Shown: positions 8,504 to 16,858 of the stretch, one piece after another | How positions within the stretch are numbered: position 1 is the stretch's first letter | Layout: every line of letters begins with the position of its first letter | Assembly: GCA_017554745.1 (NCBI GenBank) | Contig: JAFZHS010000021.1 | Span: 145,186-209,185, forward strand | From: Clostridiales bacterium | Lineage (GTDB): Bacteria; Bacillota; Clostridia; Saccharofermentanales; Saccharofermentanaceae | DNA: 64,000 bases | Direction of reading: 5' to 3' | The notes under the pieces: generated by a model | The model's database searches: none | What the model was told of the DNA's origin: nothing | The model's input: the letters and a program-made list of their open reading frames with translations, nothing else | Position numbers and translations under genes: made by a program

Positions 8504-9537
8504 GATTATTCCTGAACAGATTATTCGTCCTCTCGAAAAGAAGTCTCATCAACCCCGCAATGTACGTGATGAGTTTTATCCTCGTCATCCTTGCGCTCCT
8601 CGTCATTTTCGTGCCCGAGAAAGAGACCTCCGTCTACATTCCCGTCGCCATCTTAAACAAGGATAATTCTTCCGAGACCGAAGACATCGTCGAAAAGCTC
8701 TGCACCTCGAATTCCGTCTTCACCTTCTACGAAGTCGACAGCGAAGACGAGGTCTACGACGACATCGCCTCAGGAAAGGCAAACACCGCCTACATCTTCC
8801 CCAAGGGCTTTTCCAAAAACCTCACTTCCGACAGCAAGCGCTATGCCGTCAGACAGGTAACCACCCCCGCTTCAAGCTTCGTCTTCCTCTCACGCGAAGA
8901 GGTCTTCGACAAGTTCTACGCATACGCCTCCCGCCAGGTCATCATAGACACCCTGGCTGACTACGGCTACGAAGTAGAGCTCGACGATCCCGAGCTCACC
9001 GCCCTGTTCGAAAAGTACATCCAGGACCAGTCCCTCTTTGCCGTCGAAAGCACCGAAGGCCAGGTCTACAACGATATCACCCGCTCAGAGAAGATCCCGA
9101 TCCCGCTTTACAAATTCGCAGGCTTCTTCATCTTCACCGCGGCCCTCTTAGGCGCCCTCGCCTTCTTAAACGACCAGGACAACCGCATCTACCAGCGCTT
9201 CAAGCTCGTAGAGCGCATCTACTTAGGCCTCATCCAGGTCGCAGTCTTCACCTTCCCCGCAGCGATCGTATCGATCGTCTGCTTCCTGGTCTCCAAGACT
9301 TTATTCAGTCCGCTTCACGTGATCTTATACACGCTGCTTGTGACGTTCATCGCGTTTATTGTCGGCACGGTAATGACGATCCTTCCGATCCGCACCGCGC
9401 GCTCCAAGATCTTCTCGGCGATCCTGCCGGTCTACCTGATCCTGTCATTCCTCTTCAGCGGAGTCCTGATGGATCTCACAAACTTCGGAGTGGCCTTAAG
9501 AACGCTCGCAAGATGCTTTCCGCCCTCAATGTTCTAA
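8500..9537 (+). CDS. ABC-2 type permease, second subunit
   Basis: 345 residues with the same 1+5 span layout and external domain as the preceding gene (N-terminal span about 20-40, last block about 205-335), starting at an ATGA overlap. It is a distant paralogue, and the pair most likely forms a heterodimer with the ATPase. It ends soon after LARCFPPSMF, slightly short at the C-terminus compared with its partner; truncation of a few residues is possible but not provable. Followed by the large foldback region. Confidence 0.85.
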   Translation: MRLFLNRLFVLSKRSLINPAMYVMSFILVILALLVIFVPEKETSVYIPVAILNKDNSSETEDIVEKLCTSNSVFTFYEVDSEDEVYDDIASGKANTAYIFPKGFSKNLTSDSKRYAVRQVTTPASSFVFLSREEVFDKFYAYASRQVIIDTLADYGYEVELDDPELTALFEKYIQDQSLFAVESTEGQVYNDITRSEKIPIPLYKFAGFFIFTAALLGALAFLNDQDNRIYQRFKLVERIYLGLIQVAVFTFPAAIVSIVCFLVSKTLFSPLHVILYTLLVTFIAFIVGTVMTILPIRTARSKIFSAILPVYLILSFLFSGVLMDLTNFGVALRTLARCFPPSMF

Positions 9538-9541
9538 ACAG

Positions 9542-10156
9542 ATAGCACCTGCTTCGCGCTGCGCCGTCAAGGCACGCTTAAGCTTGCCTTGCGGCAGCCT
9601 TGACTGCCCGCTCGCAGGCGCTTGATTGGTGTTCAAGAGCCGGGATGCCCCGGCTCTCATCTGACGATGAATGCCGCCCATATTTATGTGTTTTTAAACC
9701 ATAATTTTGTGCGGGTTATTTGCAGGTTTTTCAGATGAGATTGTTTTCTTTTTTAGGGGCTTTTGTTATTACCTTGTCCGGAATTGTCGCGTTTGTATTA
9801 AACCTTGTATGAAATCCTGCCGGCTCTTTGCGTGCTTTTGTCGGTATCGGCATCGGCAACGCATGCGACAAAAATCGTCATAGAATGTACAAGAAATCAC
9901 AAAAGGTTTAAAACAAAAAACCTGAAAGTAGTACAAGGTTAAAACAAAAGCATAAAAAGAATGCAACAAACACCCGACAAAACCCTGCAAATAGCCTACA
10001 CAAAATTAAGGAATAAAAGTACGTATATCCGGCATGGTAATGCAGGGAGGTGCCATGCACCTCTTAGACGCTAAACAGCACGAGCGCGCGGGCAGTCAAG
10101 GGCGCAATAGGCGAGCGAAGCGCCCCTTGACGGCCCGGCCGCGCGGAGTGCTACTA
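9542..10156. repeat. ~610-nt foldback: two inverted diverged copies of one structured element
   Basis: The left arm (about 9542-9850) and the reverse complement of the right arm (about 9860-10156) align over most of their length, centred near 9855. Landmarks in order are TAGCAC, GCCGTCAAGG, GCTT, CTTGACTGCCCGC, a local hairpin, AATTTTGTG, TATTTGCAGG, GCTTTTGTT, ACCTTGT, TTAAACCTT and TTTTGTCG at the centre. Each arm also folds on itself (GTCAAGG / CCTTGAC), and the second local hairpin has different sequence in each arm (AGAGCCGGG / CCCGGCTCT at left, GAGGTGC / GCACCTC at right) but the same position. No credible coding frame. Could be a mobile foldback element, a palindromic repeat pair or structured RNA. 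Confidence 0.75.
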
Positions 10157-10172
10157 GGAAAATCCGGGCAGT

Positions 10173-10204
10173 AAAAAAGGCTGCCTCGGATGAGACAGCC
10201 TTTG
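10173..10204 (-). terminator. Terminator of lipoprotein gene 10227-11144
   Basis: Minus-strand stem AAAGGCTGtCTC / GAGgCAGCCTTT with a T6 tail, about 22 nt past the stop codon. Confidence 0.88.
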
Positions 10205-10226
10205 TGTTTTCGAACCGGTTGACCGA

Positions 10227-11144
10227 TCAGATATCCCAATCGTCGTCCCAAGAGTAAGCTGCTGACTTTGCTCTTTCGATGTACATAGCAACTGCATCTA
10301 CCATTGCGTCAACGGCAGCTTCAGAGACCTTCTCGTTGTGAGGAAGCTTTGTAGCATCGGAAGCGCCGAATGCCTTAACGAAGTCCTTGTACATGGAAGC
10401 CTCTGTGTTGAGACCGTAGCCTACCATGATGAGGATGTTTGCGCCGCTTACTTCGATTGTAACAACAGCGTCACCCTTGAGGGACTCGAGTGCTTCAACG
10501 ATATCGTCTTCATTGTCGGAATCTTCAAGAGCGTCCTGGAAGTCGTCGTTGTCGAGAACTGTCTTAACGAGCTTAGCTACGTCAACGTGAAGCTTAAGGC
10601 AGCCGTCCTTCTTGCCTGCATAGTACTCAGCCTTTGAGAGATCCTTCTTAACATCGAGGTCTGCTTCGTCGAGCTTGTCAGCGAGGAATTCCATGATGTC
10701 TGCAGCAAGATCATCGTCAGCAAGTGTGAGCTGGATAGCATAAACGCCTTCGAGCTCAAGGTCTTCAAGATCTTCGGGATCTTCGATATCCTCGACATCG
10801 CTGGGGTCAGTCATCTTAGCTGCTACTGCAACAGACTCGATATCCTCAGCTTCGAAGATGTCGTCGAGATCAAAGCTCTTGAGGTACATGTCGAGGTAAT
10901 CACCGATGCCCATGTCTTCGATGTCTTCCTGCTCAAGTGAGAGATAGATGCCGTCTTCGAGGTCACCTTCGTCAAGATCGTAGATGTCTTCGATATCGAC
11001 TTCGTCTAACTTAAGAGTCTTGTCACATGCCTTTGTAAATTGTTCAGTAGTGATGTTGGTAACCTTCTTGCCGCTGCAGCCGGAGAAAACGCCTGCGATC
11101 ATGGCAGCTGAAAGTACACATGCAATTACTTTAGTGTTTTTCAT
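10227..11144 (-). CDS. Lipoprotein, single copy of a shared unknown domain
   Basis: 305 residues. Signal peptide with lipobox FSGC (Cys about 23), then TTEQFTKAC and an acidic domain that recurs in the next three genes upstream. Shared landmarks are a TTxxFxKAC start, an ED(I/V)ESxAxAAK segment, a (D/E)LEDxExxGxxAxQxTL segment, EYYxxKxxGxLxxHxD, GDxxVxIEV and FVKAFGAS near the end. Very rich in Asp and Glu. No known family recognised. It has its own promoter and terminator, so it is transcribed apart from the other three. Confidence 0.82.
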   Translation of the reverse strand: MKNTKVIACVLSAAMIAGVFSGCSGKKVTNITTEQFTKACDKTLKLDEVDIEDIYDLDEGDLEDGIYLSLEQEDIEDMGIGDYLDMYLKSFDLDDIFEAEDIESVAVAAKMTDPSDVEDIEDPEDLEDLELEGVYAIQLTLADDDLAADIMEFLADKLDEADLDVKKDLSKAEYYAGKKDGCLKLHVDVAKLVKTVLDNDDFQDALEDSDNEDDIVEALESLKGDAVVTIEVSGANILIMVGYGLNTEASMYKDFVKAFGASDATKLPHNEKVSEAAVDAMVDAVAMYIERAKSAAYSWDDDWDI

Positions 11145-11176
11145 TGTAGAATTACCCTCCTTTTGGGAATATCAGA

Positions 11177-11190
11177 ATTCTATCACAATC
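11177..11190 (-). promoter_or_regulatory. Promoter of lipoprotein 10227-11144
   Basis: Minus strand TTGATTGTGATAGAATTC, containing the extended -10 TGATAGAAT. Nearly the same block lies in front of the three-gene lipoprotein operon (16779-16795), including the following G(A/G)TATTCC. Confidence 0.6.
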
Positions 11191-11264
11191 AAAAAATTTT
11201 TAACGGTTCTGAGAAGATAAAAAATACATAATGTTTAAGGACCCTGACAGGCCCCTTTATAAGC

Positions 11265-11297
11265 AAAATCCACGAAAATATATATTTCCGTGGATTT
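11265..11297 (-). terminator. Terminator of the three-gene lipoprotein operon
   Basis: Minus-strand 9-bp stem AAATCCACG / CGTGGATTT with TTTTG tail, about 40 nt past the stop at 11336. Confidence 0.65.
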
Positions 11298-11335
11298 ATG
11301 TTTAAAAACCGTTTTTTTCAGGACTTGCTTCGATC

Positions 11336-12976
11336 TTACATGAAGCTGTCGATGAGGAAGTCGATGAAGTCTTGCGTGGTCTCCTCATTCATCGGAATGT
11401 CCAAAGGATTCTCGGCAGCGTCGAAAACATCCGCAAATTCGTTAAGATATGTAGGCTCGGTGTTGAGGGAAAGCCCGACGAGGACAAACATATTGGAATC
11501 GTTGACCTCAATGGAAACTGCGATATCGCCTGAAAGGCTCTTGAGCTGATCGACGGTGTCACCGCCGCCGAATATGGCATCGAGAAGCATGGCAAGATCT
11601 TCGTCGCTTAACATCATATCCATGAACTTGTTTATGTCGATGTGAAATCTCAGATAGCCTTCGTCTTTGGAACGATAGTATTCTTCGGGTGTGAGGTCAT
11701 CGACATCGACATCGATCTCGTAAAGCCTGTCTTCCAGGTAATCAATAACCTCATCGGCATAAACGCCGCCTGTGAAATTCATGACAAAAGCAAACGCACC
11801 GTCGACTTCGGCTTCCGCGAATTCACCGGGAGCTGACGAATACCTGATATCTTCGAGGCCTTTGCAGATGACCGCAAATCCGAAGGACTCGACTTCGTTA
11901 GATTCGATGATGTCGTCGATACCGAGATCTTCTAATAACCCCGCAATAGAATCGCTGTCGCCTCTGCGGATAAGGTCGGTCACGGCCGCGTCTGCGACAA
12001 GATAGATGCCGTTTTCAACATCAAGGGGATCCATATCCTTGAGATCGAAGAAATCGTATTCATCAAATTCCAGATCATTCTCGCATGCATACTCAAAATC
12101 CTCGATCGATATGATCGTCGTCTTGCTGAAGGATGCTATGAAATCCTTAAAAGCGGTGTCTGCCAAAGATGCTGCGAGCTTCTCGTTCGTGGGAAGCTTC
12201 ATGGGATTTTTGGCGATGCCGAAGGACTTGGCAAATGTGCCGAAAACAGCCGGGCTCTTGGCGTTGAGAGAAGCGCCCGCGATGATGAAGACATTATTGC
12301 CGCAGACTTCGACAGACACGGCGATGTCGCCTGTGAGGGCGGCTGCCAGGTCTTCTGCATCGTCTTCGTCCATCATCTTGCCGGCCAATGCCATAAGGTC
12401 ATCGCTGTCCGTCAGGATGGAAGTGATCTTCGAGATGTCGATGTGGAACCTGAAGTAGCCTTCGTTTTTGGAAGTGTAGTATTCCTTGGACGAGAGGTTT
12501 TTCGTCCTGATGCTATATAGGTCGAACATGTCTTTCAGATTGTCCGTGACATCTTTGACGGCTTCACCGTTAAGGGTCATCTGCATGGCAAAAGCGCCGT
12601 CCAGAGTGAGGTTCTCAAGCTCGGAGAGATCTCTGGCATCTTTAAGGTCTTCATATCCGTTGAGCTTTACGGCCAGAGCAAATGACTCGACATCTTCGGG
12701 GCCTACGATTCCCGTAAGGCCGAAAGTTGAAAGGTAGATATCCGTTACTTCAGCAAGTTCATCGACGGAGCCCTCGTCTGCGCTGACGTAAAAACCGTCC
12801 TCGTAGTTTGAGGGTTCGATCTCAGGCTCCTCGGCATCGAGCTCTTCGAGCTTCATTTTCGAGCAGGCTTTGACGAACTTATCGGTAGTTGTTTTCGTAG
12901 TCTTGCCGCAGCCTGCGAAAAGCCCCGCAAGCATTGATACTGCAAGCACGACAGCAATTGCCTTGATCTTTTTCAC
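11336..12976 (-). CDS. Lipoprotein with two tandem copies of the shared unknown domain
   Basis: 546 residues: signal peptide with lipobox FAGC, then two copies of the family domain, about 28-275 and 290-546. Both copies carry the EYY-SK-EGYxRFHIDI block, a GDIAVSxEV strand and a LNTxP/LNAKSP segment; only the first has the signal peptide, so this is an internal duplication. Last gene of the minus operon starting at 16746, 34 nt after the preceding gene. No known family recognised. Confidence 0.82.
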   Translation of the reverse strand: MKKIKAIAVVLAVSMLAGLFAGCGKTTKTTTDKFVKACSKMKLEELDAEEPEIEPSNYEDGFYVSADEGSVDELAEVTDIYLSTFGLTGIVGPEDVESFALAVKLNGYEDLKDARDLSELENLTLDGAFAMQMTLNGEAVKDVTDNLKDMFDLYSIRTKNLSSKEYYTSKNEGYFRFHIDISKITSILTDSDDLMALAGKMMDEDDAEDLAAALTGDIAVSVEVCGNNVFIIAGASLNAKSPAVFGTFAKSFGIAKNPMKLPTNEKLAASLADTAFKDFIASFSKTTIISIEDFEYACENDLEFDEYDFFDLKDMDPLDVENGIYLVADAAVTDLIRRGDSDSIAGLLEDLGIDDIIESNEVESFGFAVICKGLEDIRYSSAPGEFAEAEVDGAFAFVMNFTGGVYADEVIDYLEDRLYEIDVDVDDLTPEEYYRSKDEGYLRFHIDINKFMDMMLSDEDLAMLLDAIFGGGDTVDQLKSLSGDIAVSIEVNDSNMFVLVGLSLNTEPTYLNEFADVFDAAENPLDIPMNEETTQDFIDFLIDSFM

Positions 12977-13010
12977 GTTATCTGTCCCTCCTTTTCCCTA
13001 AGCCGGAAGA

Positions 13011-14903
13011 TCAGGTGAGATCTTCCTCGGTGTAATAGCCTCCGCCTATAAGAATTGTCTTGTAATTGTTTATGTCAACGACTTCCGGTGCGCAGAGATA
13101 TGTAGGCACTATGATAGAGGCGTTGTAGAAACGGTCGGTATTGTTAACAGGAGGCTGGCTGCCCTGCAAGATCTGGTTAGCCATTGCCGCTGCCTGGTAT
13201 ACAAGGGTCCTCGTGTCCTTGAAAACGGACATAGCCTGCTTACCTGCAATTATGTTTTTGACGCTGATAATGTCGCAGTCCTGGCCGGTGATAATCGGCC
13301 AGTTTCCGTTGTAACCGCTCGCTTCAAGAGCCTGGATAACACCCAACGCGGTGGAATCATTGGAGCAGAGCCATGCGTCGATCTCAGTACCGTTTAAATA
13401 GTTGTTTCCGATGATGCTTTCTGCTCTGCCTCTCGCGTTCTCGGTGCTCCATAAATCAGTCGCACAGTCGAAGAAATCTGTCTGGCCGGAAATTACATTA
13501 AGCTGGCCCGAAGCGATATAAGGCAGAAGAGTATCCATGGCGCCATTAAAGAAGAGGGCTGCATTGTCGTCGCCGGGTTCGCCTGCCGTGATCTCGATGT
13601 TAAAAGGACCGGCACCGGAATTCAGCCCGAGACTCTCGACGATATACTCGGCCTGAAGCTGTCCTGCCATGTAGTTGTCGAAAGTTACATAATAATCCAC
13701 GTCAGATGTGCACATGATGAGGCGGTCGTAAGCGATGACTGTTACGCCTGCTGCCGTGGCCTTCTCGAGAACGGTATCGAGTGAATAAACATCGATGGCA
13801 GCGATAATGAGAACTTCGCAGCCGCTGTTGATCATGTCCTCGATCTGCATGATCTGGGTAGAGACATCATTATTGGCATACTGGAGGTCTGCCTGATAAC
13901 CATAGAACTCAATTTCATATTTCAGATTCTCGCCGTCCTGCTTCCATCTCATAAGATCCTGTGTAGGCATGGAGATGCCGACCTTGCCGGCGCCGGTAAT
14001 GACAGGCGGAGTAGTTGTCGGGTAGGGATCTCCCGGATCGGGAAGTATCTCATTTGCAATGGAGCCCAGGTATTTGTTTACAAGTTCCTGAGCGACATCC
14101 TCGTTTACGGGGACTGTCATGGGATCGCAGGATGCGCCGAAAGCCTTAACAAAATCACTAATGACTTCAGCATCTTTGGTGTTGGTGTTGAATCCGAAAA
14201 TCACAAAAATGCAGTTGCCATTGATCTCAACAGAGATCGCAGCTTCGCCGGAGACATCATCCAATGTATCGATCAAGCCGTCGGTAGAAAAATAAAGATA
14301 GTTGTAAAGTCCGTGATAAGAGTCGCTTCCATTGATGTCCTCAATGAGATCTTCGAGATCCAAATGCAATCTCAAATAGCCTTCATTCTTGGAAGAGTAA
14401 TACTCCTTGTCAGACAGGTCGTCAGTGCTGATGTCGATCTTATCGAGCAGATCTTCAAGGTAATCCATGAAGTCTGCTGCATAGTTGCCGTCTAACGTCA
14501 TCTGGAACGCTGCAGCGCCGTCGAGCTCGATGTCGGAAAGGTCATCGGCGTCAAAAACGATGTCATCGTAATCAAAGCCGTCACACTTGGCAGCGAACGC
14601 GAATGACTTGATGTTCTCGGCTTCGAAAACATCGTCTAAGTTGATTTCTTTCAGAAAATCATCCAAAGATTCTTCTTCATCCTCGACCATGTCAGTATCG
14701 GCATAGATATAAAAGCCCTTGTCGAGATCATCAAGAATGGGCGTCCTTTTTCCGCCGAACGCATACTCCTTAAGATCGAGCTTTTCGCACGCCTTAATGA
14801 ACTTATCTGTCGTGATCTTTGTTGTCTTGCTGCTGCATCCTGTAAAGAGCCCTGCGAGCATCGTCAGCGACAGGACCGCAGCTATGATTTTTGTCTTTCT
14901 CAT
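13011..14903 (-). CDS. Lipoprotein: shared unknown domain fused to ChvE-like sugar-binding domain
   Basis: 630 residues. Lipobox FTGC, family domain about 25-285, short Pro/Thr linker, then a type 1 periplasmic binding domain (about 308-630). The second half carries the ChvE/multiple-monosaccharide signature blocks: GISMPTQDLMRWKQDG, SQIEDMI-SGCEVLIIAAID, VIAYDRLIM, DYYVTFDNYMAGQ, SGQTDF, GQDCDIISVKNIIAGKQ, VFKDTRTL and GYYTEEDL at the end. Free ChvE works with an ABC permease; none is near. Nineteen nt after the paralogous fusion gene. Fusion order is seen in one open frame, with no stop or frameshift. Confidence 0.88.
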   Translation of the reverse strand: MRKTKIIAAVLSLTMLAGLFTGCSSKTTKITTDKFIKACEKLDLKEYAFGGKRTPILDDLDKGFYIYADTDMVEDEEESLDDFLKEINLDDVFEAENIKSFAFAAKCDGFDYDDIVFDADDLSDIELDGAAAFQMTLDGNYAADFMDYLEDLLDKIDISTDDLSDKEYYSSKNEGYLRLHLDLEDLIEDINGSDSYHGLYNYLYFSTDGLIDTLDDVSGEAAISVEINGNCIFVIFGFNTNTKDAEVISDFVKAFGASCDPMTVPVNEDVAQELVNKYLGSIANEILPDPGDPYPTTTPPVITGAGKVGISMPTQDLMRWKQDGENLKYEIEFYGYQADLQYANNDVSTQIMQIEDMINSGCEVLIIAAIDVYSLDTVLEKATAAGVTVIAYDRLIMCTSDVDYYVTFDNYMAGQLQAEYIVESLGLNSGAGPFNIEITAGEPGDDNAALFFNGAMDTLLPYIASGQLNVISGQTDFFDCATDLWSTENARGRAESIIGNNYLNGTEIDAWLCSNDSTALGVIQALEASGYNGNWPIITGQDCDIISVKNIIAGKQAMSVFKDTRTLVYQAAAMANQILQGSQPPVNNTDRFYNASIIVPTYLCAPEVVDINNYKTILIGGGYYTEEDLT

Positions 14904-14922
14904 CTCATTATCCCCTTTTAAA

Positions 14923-16746
14923 TCACGTCAGATCATAGTCGGTATAATAGCCCGAATCGATCAGAATAGCCTTGTAGTTATTTATGTCTGCGAAGACCGG
15001 AGAGCAGAGGTATGCGGGAACGATCTTCACATTGTTGTTGCCTGTCCATGTATCGTTGCATTCTACCGTCATGCCGCTTAAGATCTGGTCTGCCATCTTG
15101 GCCGCCTGGTATGCCAGCGTACGCGTATCCTTGAATACGGACATTGCCTGCTTGCCGTTAAGGATGCACTTAACGTTCACCAGATCGCAGTCCATGCCTG
15201 TTATTACCGGCCAGGAACGGCCCGGATAAGTAGCGTCAAGCGCGTTAATTACACCGAGTGCCGTCGAGTCGTTAACACAAAGCCATGCATCGATATTCGT
15301 GCCGTCAGAGTAGAAAGTGGCTATGATATTTTCTGCTCTTGCCTGGGCAGTAGCAGTAGACCAATCAGGTGTGGCACAAGTATCAAACTCTGTCTGGCCG
15401 GAAACAACTACGAGCTTGCCTGAATCAATGTAAGGTCTTAATACATCCATTGCACCGTTGAAGAAGTAACCGGCATTATTGTCACCGGGTTCACCTGCAG
15501 TGATCTCGAGATGGAAAGAGCCGCCCGAACTATCGAGATTAAGCGCATCTCTTATGTACTCGCCCTGGATCTGTCCTGCCATGTAGTTATCGAATGTTAC
15601 GTAATAGTCGACATGCTCGTTGTCCATCAGGAGACGGTCGTAAGCGATGACCTGAACGTTTTTCTTGGCAGCCATATCAAGCTGAGCTCCGAGAGAAGAA
15701 CGCTCGATAGCAGCGATAATAAGGACTTTACAGCCGGAATTGATCATGTCCTCGATCTGCGCGGCCTGTGTATCAACTTTATTTCCTGCGTACTGGAGAT
15801 CGACCGTATAACCCATGGACTCTAACTGCTTCTTGATCGTATCGCCGTCCTGGTTCCATCTCTGGAGATCCTTTGTGGGCATGGAGACACCGACCTTCTT
15901 GCCTGAGCCTGAGCCTCCGGGTACAGAGCCGATGCCTAATCTGGAATATCCGAAATAATCGAGAATATCAATGACGACCTTATCGTTGGTCTTAAGATTA
16001 AGCGGATTGGAAGCTGCGCCGAATGCCTTTGCGAAGCTGTTCATGACAGAAGCTTTCTTGGCATTAAATGCGCCGCCGCAGATAATGAAAATATCTGCGC
16101 CGTTTACTTCGACAGAGATGCCGACGTCACCCTTAAGGCCTTTTACTGCATCCTCAAAATCGTCATCATCAACAAGCTCTGTAAGAACATTTATGAGGTC
16201 GCCGTGAACCCTGAAATATCCGCCGGTCTTTGTCTCGGCGTACTCCTTATCGGAGAGCTTCTTTGTTTTGATATCCATCGCATCGAATCCGTCGGCTAAG
16301 AATTCCATCAGATCTTCTGAATAATCGTCATCGAGCGTCATCTGGAATGCGAGAGCGCCGTCGACCGATACGTCTTCCAAGTCTTCGGGATCTTCGATAT
16401 CTTCAAGATCTGCAAGGCCTGTGCATTTCGCTGCGATCGCGAAAGACTGAATATTCTCGGCCTCAATGACACTGTCAAAACCGTAGATCTTCAAGAACAA
16501 CTCAAGCGTAAACTCATTGTCCTCCACCGTGTCTTCGTCAGCGGCAAAATATACGCCGTCTTCGAGATCATCAATGTCAGGCGAATGATTTCCGTCCAGA
16601 TCAAATTCATCAAGGCCGAGTTTTTCACAAGCCTTAGCGAACTTTTCAGTCGTGATCTTCGTAGTCTTTCCGGACGCGCATCCTGTGAAAAGATTTGCGA
16701 GCATAAAGACTGCGAGCAAAATGGAAAATGCTTTAATCTTTCTCAT
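14923..16746 (-). CDS. Lipoprotein: shared unknown domain fused to ChvE-like sugar-binding domain (paralogue)
   Basis: 607 residues, same architecture as the next gene in the operon: lipobox FTGC, family domain about 25-280, Gly/Ser linker, ChvE-like domain about 290-607 (VGVSMPTKDLQRWNQDGD, NKVDTQAAQIEDMI, VIAYDRLLM, TFDNYMAGQIQGEYI, TGMDCDLVNVKCILNGKQ, GYYTDYDL). ATG at 16746 chosen because GGGGAGGG precedes it and the signal peptide follows directly; an in-frame ATG 42 nt upstream has no site. First gene of the operon, divergent from the NSS transporter. Confidence 0.88.
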   Translation of the reverse strand: MRKIKAFSILLAVFMLANLFTGCASGKTTKITTEKFAKACEKLGLDEFDLDGNHSPDIDDLEDGVYFAADEDTVEDNEFTLELFLKIYGFDSVIEAENIQSFAIAAKCTGLADLEDIEDPEDLEDVSVDGALAFQMTLDDDYSEDLMEFLADGFDAMDIKTKKLSDKEYAETKTGGYFRVHGDLINVLTELVDDDDFEDAVKGLKGDVGISVEVNGADIFIICGGAFNAKKASVMNSFAKAFGAASNPLNLKTNDKVVIDILDYFGYSRLGIGSVPGGSGSGKKVGVSMPTKDLQRWNQDGDTIKKQLESMGYTVDLQYAGNKVDTQAAQIEDMINSGCKVLIIAAIERSSLGAQLDMAAKKNVQVIAYDRLLMDNEHVDYYVTFDNYMAGQIQGEYIRDALNLDSSGGSFHLEITAGEPGDNNAGYFFNGAMDVLRPYIDSGKLVVVSGQTEFDTCATPDWSTATAQARAENIIATFYSDGTNIDAWLCVNDSTALGVINALDATYPGRSWPVITGMDCDLVNVKCILNGKQAMSVFKDTRTLAYQAAKMADQILSGMTVECNDTWTGNNNVKIVPAYLCSPVFADINNYKAILIDSGYYTDYDLT

Positions 16747-16778
16747 AATGTGTTCCCTCCCCATGCCGGAATACCCGA

Positions 16779-16795
16779 ATTCTACCATAAATCAA
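16779..16795 (-). promoter_or_regulatory. Promoter of the three-gene lipoprotein operon
   Basis: Minus strand TTGATTTATGGTAGAATTC with extended -10 TGGTAGAAT, a near copy of the block before lipoprotein 10227-11144. Confidence 0.6.
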
Positions 16796-16801
16796 TGTAC
16801 T

Positions 16802-16831
16802 TTGACTTGCTCTATTGGTTCGAAGTATTAT
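16802..16831 (+). promoter_or_regulatory. Promoter of the NSS transporter
   Basis: TTGACT (16802-16807), 18-nt spacer, TATTAT (16826-16831), 28 nt before the start codon; back to back with the lipoprotein promoter. Confidence 0.65.
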
Positions 16832-16858
16832 CATTAGTCGCAGAGGGGGTGCATACAT

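Noticed and set aside
9769..9990. 73-codon minus frame in the foldback region
   Set aside because: Spans the inverted-repeat centre, low-complexity Cys/Phe-rich translation and no site.
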